In this document: piece after piece, positions 43,137 through 52,273 of the stretch
Layout: each line of letters opens with the position of its first letter
Position numbering within the stretch: position 1 is the first letter of the stretch
DNA from: Drechslerella dactyloides
Taxonomy: Eukaryota; Ascomycota; Orbiliomycetes; Orbiliales; Orbiliaceae
Length of the DNA: 64,000 nucleotides
Direction of reading: 5' to 3'
Assembly (NCBI GenBank): GCA_020064725.1
Contig: JAGTWJ010000001.1
Coordinates: forward strand, 3,472,001 to 3,536,000
Translations under genes and position numbers: made by a program
Notes under the pieces: model-generated
The model's database searches: none
What the model was told of the DNA's origin: nothing
The model's input: the letters and a program-made list of their open reading frames with translations, nothing else

Positions 43137-44381
43137 ATGGCAGGAATGGCAAACAGAAATGCCGAGGGCATCAGCAGGGGTGGCAATCAGCGCTTCAGTG
43201 CTGGTCGTTATCTGACAATGAGTCAAACGTTCCACCCTGAGTACGAATCCGACGAGAATGCCAACGATGAGGACCACGACAATGGCCACAACGAGGACCA
43301 CAACGAATCCGACTCATCCGACCTTATAGAGATCGGGCCGGGCGTTAGTATTGGCGGTGGCTATACCGGCGCGACAGCTCAGAGACCAATGCAACCTCGA
43401 CCTGTTCCAGACAGCAGCCCTATAGCGAGAGCCGGAAAAGAGGTACCTGCACGAGCAGCCGAAAATGACGAAAACGCCAACATCGAGTGGAAAGTCACTA
43501 CCATACGTCCGCCCGACTTCTGCAAGCCAGAGTGCTTCACTAAGGTTTTCGTCTGCAAAGCCTTGGGGATCACGGAACATGATTTACAGTATATATCTGC
43601 AGCAATCGACGGGGCTGTGGACGACCCGCGACTATACGAAATCGACCTACGCGAATGCGGTGAACCTCTGAGGCTTGAATGGTGCCAGGTCGTCACTCGC
43701 TACATGAAAACTATTCTGCCGAACCGGATAATGAGACTTCTAGCTGCCAAAGACTCCGCAATGGTTGGATACGTCATTTTCCAATTTGCACTCCTACGAA
43801 AGAGGTATCGGGTCCAGAGGAAGAGGGCTAGTATCGGCAAATATGCCGAGATAACCCCGCAGGGCCATGGATACTCCTCACAGGGTGCTGTAGACCGCTC
43901 AGGAGGTAGAATTCCAGGCTGGGGTCAAATTTCTGAAGGTCCTAGGCACCGGAGCGGAAATCTTTCCTCTCAATCGATCTTTGCGACTAAGGCTTATCCA
44001 CGGCAGAATCTCGCGAGCTCAAGCCCTTACGACTCCCCGGCAGGCAAAAACTCAATGCTTCATCAACGGCAACATCTTTCTGCAGATAGCCACCAGGGTG
44101 TTGTTGGCAACGTCAATGAAGAGGAAGCTGTGGAAGACCCGGACCCAGAATTGCAGATGGGAAACAATGATATAGCCAATAATATCGCGCCCGTCACTGC
44201 GACTAATATCCACCACGACGCGAGCACAAACAATATTCAAGCGACCAATGTTCCTGAAATTCAGCTACCTTGGAGTATCAGAGTCATCGGGGCATTTGTG
44301 TGTGCTGGAGTCTGGGCTATTGTCTTTATTCTCTGGCGGACCGAAGAGAGGAGAGCGGCAGAACGACGTACTACTGTATAA
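43137..44381 (+). CDS. RxxC/GYxLY-domain tail-anchored protein with acidic N-terminus, 414 residues
   Basis: ATG 43137 is chosen since the frame upstream has no ATG. Residues 38-62 are an Asp/Asn/His/Glu-rich low-complexity stretch (NDEDHDNGHNEDHNES). The domain is at about 143-230: ITEHDLQYISAAIDGA, LYEIDLREC, RLEWCQVVTRYM, IMRLLAAKDS, MVGYVIFQFALLRKRYR. A Gln/Asn/Ser-rich linker of about 145 residues follows, then one membrane helix (about 381-400, VIGAFVCAGVWAIVFILW) and a basic 14-residue tail (RTEERRAAERRTTV). Same plan as its two upstream neighbours; the linker is the most variable part. Function unknown. Confidence 0.86.
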   Translation: MAGMANRNAEGISRGGNQRFSAGRYLTMSQTFHPEYESDENANDEDHDNGHNEDHNESDSSDLIEIGPGVSIGGGYTGATAQRPMQPRPVPDSSPIARAGKEVPARAAENDENANIEWKVTTIRPPDFCKPECFTKVFVCKALGITEHDLQYISAAIDGAVDDPRLYEIDLRECGEPLRLEWCQVVTRYMKTILPNRIMRLLAAKDSAMVGYVIFQFALLRKRYRVQRKRASIGKYAEITPQGHGYSSQGAVDRSGGRIPGWGQISEGPRHRSGNLSSQSIFATKAYPRQNLASSSPYDSPAGKNSMLHQRQHLSADSHQGVVGNVNEEEAVEDPDPELQMGNNDIANNIAPVTATNIHHDASTNNIQATNVPEIQLPWSIRVIGAFVCAGVWAIVFILWRTEERRAAERRTTV

Positions 44382-44920
44382 TACGGCCTAGTTGTATCCT
44401 TGGTATTTGTTTACAGGTGCCACTTACACATTCACTAGGAAGGGACAGGCAAAAACTGCCTCAAAAAACCTTTTTATCAAGGGACGCGAGTCGATGACCT
44501 TCCCACTCCCTCGTTCACTGGCCACTACGATAGGGACTATCTCTTTACTTTTCTCCGTGTATCTCCTTCTCGTATTCTTCTTAGTACTTTCTACCGAAGT
44601 GCTAAGCCTTCAGATTGGCATCTTTTATCGCGAAAGCCGTCTTTCTTTCTTCTTCCACCCCATCGTGGTTGTTATCTCGCACGTTGTAATAAGAATGATG
44701 CACTATGCTAGCTCAGGTTAATGACCCGCTAAATGACCCAGAAAAGAATTAAAACGGGATGACTGTCAATATCAAGAAATAAGGTACGCAGGTAATAATT
44801 AGAATATGGCTTAAAACATAACAGGGAATCTTGTCAGTTTTCTCTATGATCTGACCACGATGCATTAAATATCCAATCAAAAATATGCGTTTGGATTGCC
44901 ACGCCCGCAGTTCTCGGGGT
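44382..44920. other. Intergenic between convergent family genes
   Basis: About 0.54 kb. A 75-codon frame from ATG 44494 to 44721 would encode two hydrophobic helices (TISLLFSVYLLLVFFLVL and a second), but T/C-rich 3' sequence can produce this by chance, so it is not called as a gene. Confidence 0.4.
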
Positions 44921-45400
44921 TTACTTCATCTCTGCCCTCGCCTTCTTCCTTCGCAACATCGCAACCTCATAAACCGCATATCCACATCCTTCAATCGCCA
45001 TAATCTTCCTCCTCAATTCTTCATCTAGCCACCCGTTCAGACTCTCGCCGGCCCTTCGACAGAATTCCGTGCTATCGAATCTGCTCCCGCGGTTCAACCG
45101 CTGGTTGACGAGCTCTGGACAGGCGCGCAACACATCGTCGATGGCACCCTGCAGTTGCCTGAATTCGAAGAGTGAGAGATGCAGAAAGTTACGAAGGGTA
45201 TTCACTTGGCGGTTTGGAACGTTCCTTGTGGTAGGGCGACGGTGCGTTAGTGTTAGTGGTAAATATATCGGCGGTTGAGTAGTCAGTGGTGAGACGGATA
45301 AGAGAGATGATCTTCTGGCGGAGAAAGTGGTTGCCTCGGCAAGCCATGGGAGTAGAGGCGGGAGTGCCGGCATCATGGTTGCAAGCAGGGGTGTAGCCAT
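44921..45400 (-). CDS. Compact RxxC/GYxLY-domain protein, 159 residues
   Basis: ATG 45400 is used because the slightly longer frame begins with GTG. The first 70 residues are Pro/Leu/Ser/Thr/Arg-rich with almost no acidic residues, somewhat like a mitochondrial targeting leader (weak inference). The domain occupies about 73-156: LSLFEFRQLQGAIDDVL, LVNQRLNRG, STEFCRRAGESLNGWL, GCGYAVYEVAMLRRKKAR. It ends the protein, so like the gene at 10128 this member has no anchor or linker. It faces the gene at 43137 tail to tail. Confidence 0.78.
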   Translation of the reverse strand: MATPLLATMMPALPPLLPWLAEATTFSARRSSLLSVSPLTTQPPIYLPLTLTHRRPTTRNVPNRQVNTLRNFLHLSLFEFRQLQGAIDDVLRACPELVNQRLNRGSRFDSTEFCRRAGESLNGWLDEELRRKIMAIEGCGYAVYEVAMLRRKKARAEMK

Positions 45401-46142
45401 GTTTTCCACGGGTTATAGCTTAGGCAATCGATGGTTCCTTGTTCGAAAGTTCTGATAATTATCTACCGAAACCTTTTTCGAGAATCGACCAGGTTATAAA
45501 CCACGACTTAACTTATATAATCAATAACAGCGATCTTACAATTGATATCAGCACTGCAGCAGCCGAAAATTCTCATTCGAATTCTATTGCGTCTAAAAGT
45601 TGTTACAGAGCCGTGTTACTGTATTGCGGTCATGGGTTACGCTTGTTTGAGAGTCCTATAATCCTACCGCCGGACGCTTTTGCGAAGGTGAAGTATTTGA
45701 AACGTTATCCGGGTGCATGGTACAAGAATTGCAGGCTTGAGACTGCACGTGCCAATTCTCAGGTACAGTCGATTCAATAGTTTGCGTGCAGAGCACCAAT
45801 GGAGACATAATTATTAACAGACCTGCGGCATCTATCTAGGATTTTATCTATCCACGTGGAAGCGAGATGCGAGACAAGGGGGACGCGGGGTGTGTTTTCC
45901 GGGAGATACGGCCCTCAAATAAAATGTTAAGGGCCATGCTAGGACGCAGCGTCGTATTTAGAAAGAACAGTGGAGAGAGTTTTGTATACAAAGCGTTTGA
46001 ACAACGAAGCAATTGTGATTCTGAGAACGGGCATCATGGAATTAAAGAGACGGTTATTTCATTAAAAGGAAACAAAGCGAAGCCAGTGGTCCTGGATGCG
46101 GCGATCCTATATCATGTGTGATAATCCATGCAGACCGTTTAG
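45401..46142. other. Intergenic, nothing seen
   Basis: About 0.74 kb between two minus-strand family genes. Short ORFs only. Confidence 0.5.
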
Positions 46143-47450
46143 TCAGAGAAACGGAACTGTGTCAAAATGCGACTCAGTCCCCTTACCCACGAGTACTGAC
46201 GAAATAGTGCATAAGTGGAAAAGAATCAGCACTAGTACAGGAAGGATGATGATGATGGTCAAGCCAACCACAACCTGGCGATGCTTCTGACTATCACGCT
46301 GGCCTTGAGCCTGATTGCGACTAAGTATGTCAATTTTAGCACGAATTTTATCCATTTCGCGCTTGGTCTCAAGGCCGACAGCCTTGTCACCCTCAACAAT
46401 AATTTGACGTAGGGCGGTAACAAATTGCGATGACTCGACGTTCTGGTTGCGAGGCCCAGAGGGAGTTGGAGACTGATCAAGCTGATATTGTTGATATCGG
46501 CCGGAACTCGCAGCCGGTGTTTCGCCGAAACGAAGGAAGGGAGAGATGCGGGAAGAGACCGGAGTCTGAAGAATGTCGAGAATTTCTGTTTGAGTTGTTT
46601 GAATATCGGCGATATCACGTTGCATTGGTTGGATTTCGCGACGAATAGGAGAGATGCCACGAGCGATATAATCTTCAACGTCTTTATCCGCGATGGTAGA
46701 CTTCAAGGGCGTGCTAATTCCGAATGTTCCCGGAGAGCTGTTGCAAGATTGCATCCCCTGTCGACCCCGTCGTTTCTTCCCATGGATCTCGCGTAGGAGC
46801 CCGGACTCTGCGGCTTCGTCTTCTTGAAGCGTCTTCCTCTCCTGATATGTCTCACGGCTTCTCCCACCGTTTCGCCTATCGAGAAAATATTTCCATAAAG
46901 CGTAACCAATCTCTTCATCTTTGTGTGGAAGAGCAGCTAGCTTGCGGATAATCTTCCCATCCAAGCTGTCAAACATGTGGCGAGTGAGTGTCCCGCAGAT
47001 CCTGTCCTTCTTATAACCAGGTGTAGTTTTCCCGTCAAACCGACGGATGAACTCATCCCCATCAATCAGACGGTGAATGACATTGGTGAATGTGTTGTGC
47101 TCTTCCGGTTCAAGTCCCAAATAATCTGTGAGCTGTCTGGTACTCTTCCATCTCTCTGCCTTGAGAGTGTCAGGTTGCTCGCGCTGGAATTTGAGACGGG
47201 TAACGTATTGTTGCAACGATGGTCTTGCAGTCCATTCGAAGCTCTCGTCGAAGTCATCAGAGTCGTTGTTGCCCGAAAGTGGAGAAGGGGTCCGCAAAAT
47301 CTCCTCGAAGTCCATTTCGACTGGTTCGGTAAGGTCGATTGGCGCCGTTCTAGCCCCTGGGCGGGGTGAGGCGGCTCTAGAAGAGGACCCCGCGCTAACG
47401 CTGGAGGATATCGCGCGACGGCGACTTCTGAGCGTCATACTACTCGGCAT
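46143..47450 (-). CDS. RxxC/GYxLY-domain tail-anchored protein with coiled coil, 435 residues
   Basis: Single exon from ATG 47450. The N-terminus is Ser/Arg-rich. The domain is at about 110-196: LEPEEHNTFTNVIHRLI, FIRRFDG, KKDRICGTLTRHMF, IIRKLAALPHKD, EIGYALWKYFLDRRNGG. A helical region at about 250-300 (IRREIQPMQRDIADIQTTQ) and another near 345-385 (QFVTALRQIIVEGDK, REMDKIRAKIDILSRN) look like coiled coils. The membrane helix (about 393-415, VVVGLTIIIILPVLVLILFHL) is followed by a 20-residue tail. It is the outermost member of the dense array. Coiled coils next to a tail anchor resemble membrane-bridging or signalling proteins in general layout only. Confidence 0.87.
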   Translation of the reverse strand: MPSSMTLRSRRRAISSSVSAGSSSRAASPRPGARTAPIDLTEPVEMDFEEILRTPSPLSGNNDSDDFDESFEWTARPSLQQYVTRLKFQREQPDTLKAERWKSTRQLTDYLGLEPEEHNTFTNVIHRLIDGDEFIRRFDGKTTPGYKKDRICGTLTRHMFDSLDGKIIRKLAALPHKDEEIGYALWKYFLDRRNGGRSRETYQERKTLQEDEAAESGLLREIHGKKRRGRQGMQSCNSSPGTFGISTPLKSTIADKDVEDYIARGISPIRREIQPMQRDIADIQTTQTEILDILQTPVSSRISPFLRFGETPAASSGRYQQYQLDQSPTPSGPRNQNVESSQFVTALRQIIVEGDKAVGLETKREMDKIRAKIDILSRNQAQGQRDSQKHRQVVVGLTIIIILPVLVLILFHLCTISSVLVGKGTESHFDTVPFL

Positions 47451-49510
47451 TGTCAGAGTCTAGTTACGGGTTAGCAGGGTTGAGAACAAATGAGGAACAC
47501 CTCGTCTAAGACACAAGCTCGCGTGGTTGACTTGGCGCATACACACGCGAGGTTACGCTACAAAATGTCTGTATTGATCTCGAAGCTGGAGAGAACTGCA
47601 GGTGAGAGTATGGATGTGCTTACATACCCGTTGTAAGATCCGTCTGAATGCAGGGTTGATCGAGAAATTGAAGTGCAGAGGCGAGGTTGTCTGGCGCGAA
47701 CTTAGAGGTAAGAAGGACCGAAGGATGTAGGCAAGCAGTAAGATGGTGTCAAAGCGAGGAGTAAAGAGGGAAGGATGTAACACAAATTGTAGATTGTTGA
47801 TGAAGGAATCGGGTGGTGTTGTAAATTGGGGAACGCGCTCTTGTCGCGATGTGATTGAGAGAGACTGTAGATTGCCACATGCGTTGCGCTCTCGACCACG
47901 TTGCTTGTCCAGGCTACATCTATCATACGCATGCTATTGTCCGAGCCCTGCAGGAAGGCTTAATGGTAATTAACTGACCATGACCTCGCGAAGATGGATA
48001 TCATGCGCAACCGTTGTCTCATGCAGCTACCCTCTGCCAAGCCGTAATTGCCTTAGACACATTATGTGGCGCTGCAGCAATCGCGGATTGTCGACGCCAC
48101 CATGTTCATGTGGACTAAAAAGGGTACGACAGCACAGCACCGGGTCGTTGCAGTTCCTGTAACGTGTGAACAGGGATATCTGGATATCAACCAAATTACG
48201 CGGTTTCGACATCCTGACATGCGCATGGCCCAGTGCAGATTAAGCTGCGTCGACTACATCAACCACTTCCGAGGGAGTAGCTTTTAGTCTACGAGGCGAA
48301 GGAAATATTCGTGTAAATAAGCTGGATAAGCTATCAATAGCAGCACTCCGCCCTCATATGGACGTATACCGTTAACCTTCCTAAGATGTCATGCACGCAC
48401 GCACTCTGACGTCACTGGCCTTTTAGCTATATCACAGCGGTCTCAAGCATATATTTGAACCTCAGCTTGTGTATACACTCAGCAGCGTCCGGTGTGCGAG
48501 GAAAAGAATTACCAATGTAGGTTATATATAGCTCAAGCTCAATTGTCGACGTAAGATCCTTTCATCAATGTATGCCAACGATTTGAGAAAGTGAGGGTCT
48601 AGTTTACGGGACCACCAACGATTGATAACACAACAGAATCGAACTAACCATGACCTTTCAATACTATCGATTCCTTGTCTCTTCCATTAATAAAGCTTAA
48701 AAAATTTATTTGCTGGTCATATGCGGGCAGTCTTAGAAAAATTTCCGAACCGAATGCCGCTCAACCTCTATATCATGAGAGCGCTTGAGAAAAAGTAGCG
48801 GCATGTGGTATTTTGGCCTGCAACACATATCTGTGTCCGTCGATTTGGGGGATCCCCAGGAAAGTCGTGTAGCCAGCAGATCGCCCTATTTTACAATTTG
48901 AGGGCGATAAACGTCGTTCTCGCGACTATCTCAACTGTTGTTCGACTTGCAGCAGATTCATGCCGCCACCTCTCATCTGAGAGGTATATACCCAGATATA
49001 TATATCTGGCCCGTTGCGGCACATGAGGATAACGTGCTCGATATCAGTGTTAATTACGTTAATCACTCGAGGGCCACGACAACTATCTGGCCCCTCTCGG
49101 AGAAGATTTTTGAGCTCACATGGCTGAAGAGGTTACGTTTCAAGTCTTGTGGGCCACGGGGTTCAATTGGCTACGGTTGCATGAATCCAGATAGCTTGGA
49201 TCAGCAGGCTTTCGCCATTCAGCCTGAGAGATTTCCCGCTGGTTCGGCTCGCCCGCCAGTATAAATACCCCTGCCCCCACCGCTCTGCCCCCCAAAATTA
49301 TTTCCCACCTCTATCAGTACTGTTCCAGTTTTGCTGCAAATACAAAACTTTGAATCTTTCATGACCAAAACCTTCTTTGCCCCACCGCTCAACAGCAAAA
49401 CATTCGCGTTCCACACTCGCTCCCACAACTGCAGAGGCTCGAGGGTAAGACACTACGACAGAGAAACAATCATTTGATTTTTAACCACTGTCAAAAGTTA
49501 CCAATACACG
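47451..49510. other. Gene-free 2 kb between divergent genes
   Basis: No supported gene. A segment at about 48283-48302 resembles the right end of the inverted-repeat span at 35252-35318. TATAAATA at 49260 serves the next gene. Other ORFs are short and overlap on both strands. Confidence 0.5.
49260..49267 (+). promoter_or_regulatory. TATA box of the gene at 49511
   Basis: TATAAATA followed by a C-rich leader, 251 bp before the start codon. Confidence 0.5.
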
Positions 49511-50617
49511 ATGCCTCGCCGTGGTCTCTTCCAGAGGGCCCGCCTCGCCGGGCTTTTCGAAATACCGGAGCGGCATCAGTACTATCAATTAAATTCACCT
49601 ACTATCCACCCTACAATCCCGGGCCATCCTATGGATGCCGAACAAGTCTTCTCCGGTTCTCAAGTGTTTCCCGTAAATATAGAGCCAGAGTATGAGGCAC
49701 CGGGCTTCGCACCTGAGGCAACTACTCCGACCACCATAACCCTCCCAGAAATTGACGCTGCCAGAGCCTGGGCTCACGAGGACACCCTGGAGCTCCAGGA
49801 GCAGCCGGTCGATCAGATATACGCACCAGTACATGCTCATCCAAGATTAAACACCGCTCCTGCCTGGAATTTTGACACTCTTCCTGAATGGGATACAGGC
49901 GAGGGTCGGTTCCACCGCTTCTTTAACCATCTATTCAGACGTCGAGAACACAATCCTGTGGACTTCTACAGCCCACCCCCAAAACCTCTTTTATGGTCAG
50001 AGGTTCGTGCTGCCATGCCTGACCAGCCGGAGCCCGAAGACCCCGCGATCGACGCACAGTTTTGGGAATCTACCCGCTTCCGCATTGGTTTACGACCCCT
50101 TTCTTGGTCGCGAAGGTTTCCCCGGGCCGCTCCACCGGCCATCGCTGCAACGGCGCCAATCTTGATCAATACCCCTAATGGACCAGTCTTCATCCACCCA
50201 CCCGCGGGCCCCCCACCAAACGTCGCCGCAGCGGCACCGTACGTGATGCAGACGCCCGAGGGTCCCGCCTTCATGCAAAATCACCCATTCTTTCATCCCC
50301 CACCGCGACCAGCGGGTCAGTTGGCTCCGCTACCGAGCATGGGGGACCACCCCTTGCAACAATGGAATGACAAGCATACCGCTGCAGTCGCTCTGCTAGC
50401 AGGACTTAAGCTCATGTGGAACGCAGCATCGAGTGCCTGGGAGGTCATCTCTTTGGCCTGGGACCAGACGGTGAAAGACAATATGAAAATACGGGACGAC
50501 TATAACCAGCATATGGCTGCTCTGGCGGGTTATGGATACTACGTACCCGGGCAGCCGCTTTATCCTCCTCCAGAGTCACAGTTTTACACGCCAACTCCAC
50601 CGGGTGCCTGGGTTTAG
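49511..50617 (+). CDS. Pro-rich orphan protein, 368 residues
   Basis: Single exon from ATG 49511. Pro/Ala-rich throughout, with an acidic first half (PEPEDPAIDAQF) and a short basic patch (FRRREH). Two related units, INTPNGPVFIHPPAGPPPN and MQTPEGPAFMQNHPFFHPP, form an internal duplication at about 220-275. A helical stretch near 288-345 (AAVALLAGLKLMWNAASSAW) is amphipathic or weakly hydrophobic; I do not call it a membrane segment. The C-terminus is Tyr/Pro-rich (YGYYVPGQPLYPPP). No shared domain, no known family. Confidence 0.78.
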   Translation: MPRRGLFQRARLAGLFEIPERHQYYQLNSPTIHPTIPGHPMDAEQVFSGSQVFPVNIEPEYEAPGFAPEATTPTTITLPEIDAARAWAHEDTLELQEQPVDQIYAPVHAHPRLNTAPAWNFDTLPEWDTGEGRFHRFFNHLFRRREHNPVDFYSPPPKPLLWSEVRAAMPDQPEPEDPAIDAQFWESTRFRIGLRPLSWSRRFPRAAPPAIAATAPILINTPNGPVFIHPPAGPPPNVAAAAPYVMQTPEGPAFMQNHPFFHPPPRPAGQLAPLPSMGDHPLQQWNDKHTAAVALLAGLKLMWNAASSAWEVISLAWDQTVKDNMKIRDDYNQHMAALAGYGYYVPGQPLYPPPESQFYTPTPPGAWV

Positions 50618-51095
50618 GCTTGCTGCGCCACACGGCGTGATAGGAAAACTTCTGACTTTGTTTCTTTGGTGCCTATTGTTATTTTTAGGGAGCAGGATCA
50701 GATTGAGTTTCATGTTAGGGTTGCTTCATCTAGTTCGTATTGAGCATTTTGCTTCTTTTGCCTTCTCTCTTCTTGGATTCTATACTACCTACAGATACTG
50801 ATAAGAACCGATACAGCGGTGGAATCGACCCTGGATACAGATAGGGTAGAGCTACGTATAATGTATACCATATCATCTTTATTTTCCATTGGAACTAAAG
50901 AACTCGAGCATCCGCCTTAAGTAGATCACTGCCACTTCAAGTTGCGTAGCTAATGGCCATATTCTCAGTCGTTATAATTATAAGTTCCTCCTTGCCTGCT
51001 CGAGTTCGATATCTTACGGAATCTATGTGCATAGATGTATTGTGTCAGCCAAACTATCCGGAAAAGCTCTCCGGGTCGTTGAAATTTGCCTTGCC
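50618..51095. other. Intergenic between convergent genes
   Basis: About 0.48 kb holding the 3' ends of both neighbours. Nothing else seen. Confidence 0.5.
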
Positions 51096-52127
51096 TCACG
51101 CGAAAAGAAAGCGAACAATCAGTGCTACTATTAGAACCCACGTCGCTGTGGCCGATATATCAACGAACCAAGAATTTGCTTGGGTGGGGTTAGTTTGGCT
51201 ATCCGTGCTCTTCAAGGTGACCGTAGACTGAGTCCCTTGGCTGATGGCGCGAGGGGTGCTACCTCGTGGTGAGCTCCGGTCATAGCGGGAGTTATCTTCT
51301 GCCTCGTAATTCTCGTGTTCTCCATGGACCGTGTCATCTTCTCTGGTGGCTGTGGCGTCGGCGCGTGGGCTGCTGTAAGGCGGTCGCTCTTGAGCAGCAT
51401 CAATCAAGGCTATCAGACCTCGTGCTGAAATTGTGAAACTAGAGCCGTCTACATCTTCTTGCACGGTATAGTTGTTCCCAGTAGACTCTTGCGTTCGACC
51501 AATCGAGTTATTGCGGTCAGCGTAGCGACTCCCAGTCTCGCTCCGATTGCCAAGTGGGCTATTGAGGGGCTGAACCGAGGAAGTATCGCAGTTTGCTTGT
51601 GTTGAAAAACTGTCGAACTCGGTAGAAGTGGCAGCTGGCGACTGGTGGTAAGGTGGGGCGTACGTCTCACGCGCAGCGATAGCACTCTGAGTAGGTAGAA
51701 GCCCATTTGCTGGTCTTTCTGGCCTTGGGAGGCCCGGCTGTGCCACCATGAATGGAAGTCCAGCATTGAGGTGTGGAAGACTATCCTCAGGGGAGTCGAG
51801 CAAGTCGGACGGGAGGAAATAGTAATCGTTTTGGTCTTGCGAAACATGCAGCGCGTCTGATAGGCTAGTGGTAGCTACGTTTATCGCTGGGATGGAAGTA
51901 TCGGTAGCATTTCGAGATTCGACTGGGACCTGTTGGCGATGGCCCTGGATGGAGGTGAAACGGGATCCATCATTGAATTGTCTGTGGAAGCCATCATCAG
52001 CGGGAACGTTTTGGTAGGATTCACTTTGGAAGCTTTGGAAACGACTGCCCGGGCGGGAACGTTGGTGGTTTCCTGGTAGACGTCCGTCCCGATCGTAGAA
52101 TATGCTTTGGGATTGTTCTCCATTCAT
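51096..52127 (-). CDS. Tail-anchored Ser/Asn/Gln-rich orphan protein, 343 residues
   Basis: Single exon from ATG 52127. The first 320 residues are Ser/Asn/Gln/Arg/Pro-rich and look disordered, with a short helix near 235-250 (ARGLIALIDAAQE). The protein ends in a single hydrophobic helix (about 323-343, ATWVLIVALIVRFLFA) that runs to the very C-terminus. This is an extreme tail anchor, with no residues left beyond the membrane. No RxxC/GYxLY domain. It sits beside the duplicated AT-rich block. Confidence 0.8.
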   Translation of the reverse strand: MNGEQSQSIFYDRDGRLPGNHQRSRPGSRFQSFQSESYQNVPADDGFHRQFNDGSRFTSIQGHRQQVPVESRNATDTSIPAINVATTSLSDALHVSQDQNDYYFLPSDLLDSPEDSLPHLNAGLPFMVAQPGLPRPERPANGLLPTQSAIAARETYAPPYHQSPAATSTEFDSFSTQANCDTSSVQPLNSPLGNRSETGSRYADRNNSIGRTQESTGNNYTVQEDVDGSSFTISARGLIALIDAAQERPPYSSPRADATATREDDTVHGEHENYEAEDNSRYDRSSPRGSTPRAISQGTQSTVTLKSTDSQTNPTQANSWFVDISATATWVLIVALIVRFLFA

Positions 52128-52273
52128 CTTGGGAAACTTATTATCAATATCGCTCTAGGAGTTTCTGTCTCAAGAACCGTAGGTTGATTATTGACTCTTA
52201 GAGTTATGGTTGATTCCGTGTTTGGCGATTCGACTCCGGATAGACACCTTTGACTGACTGCAAGTTTTTCTTC

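Noticed and set aside
44494..44721. 75-codon frame with two hydrophobic helices between convergent genes
   Set aside because: T/C-rich 3' region readily encodes Leu/Phe/Ser runs; no promoter or homologue evidence.
35924..47450. BCL-2-like or SNARE-like identity for the tail-anchored domain proteins
   Set aside because: The layout (helical domain, linker, tail anchor) is similar, but no BH3, BH1 or SNARE heptad signature is visible, so no such name is given.
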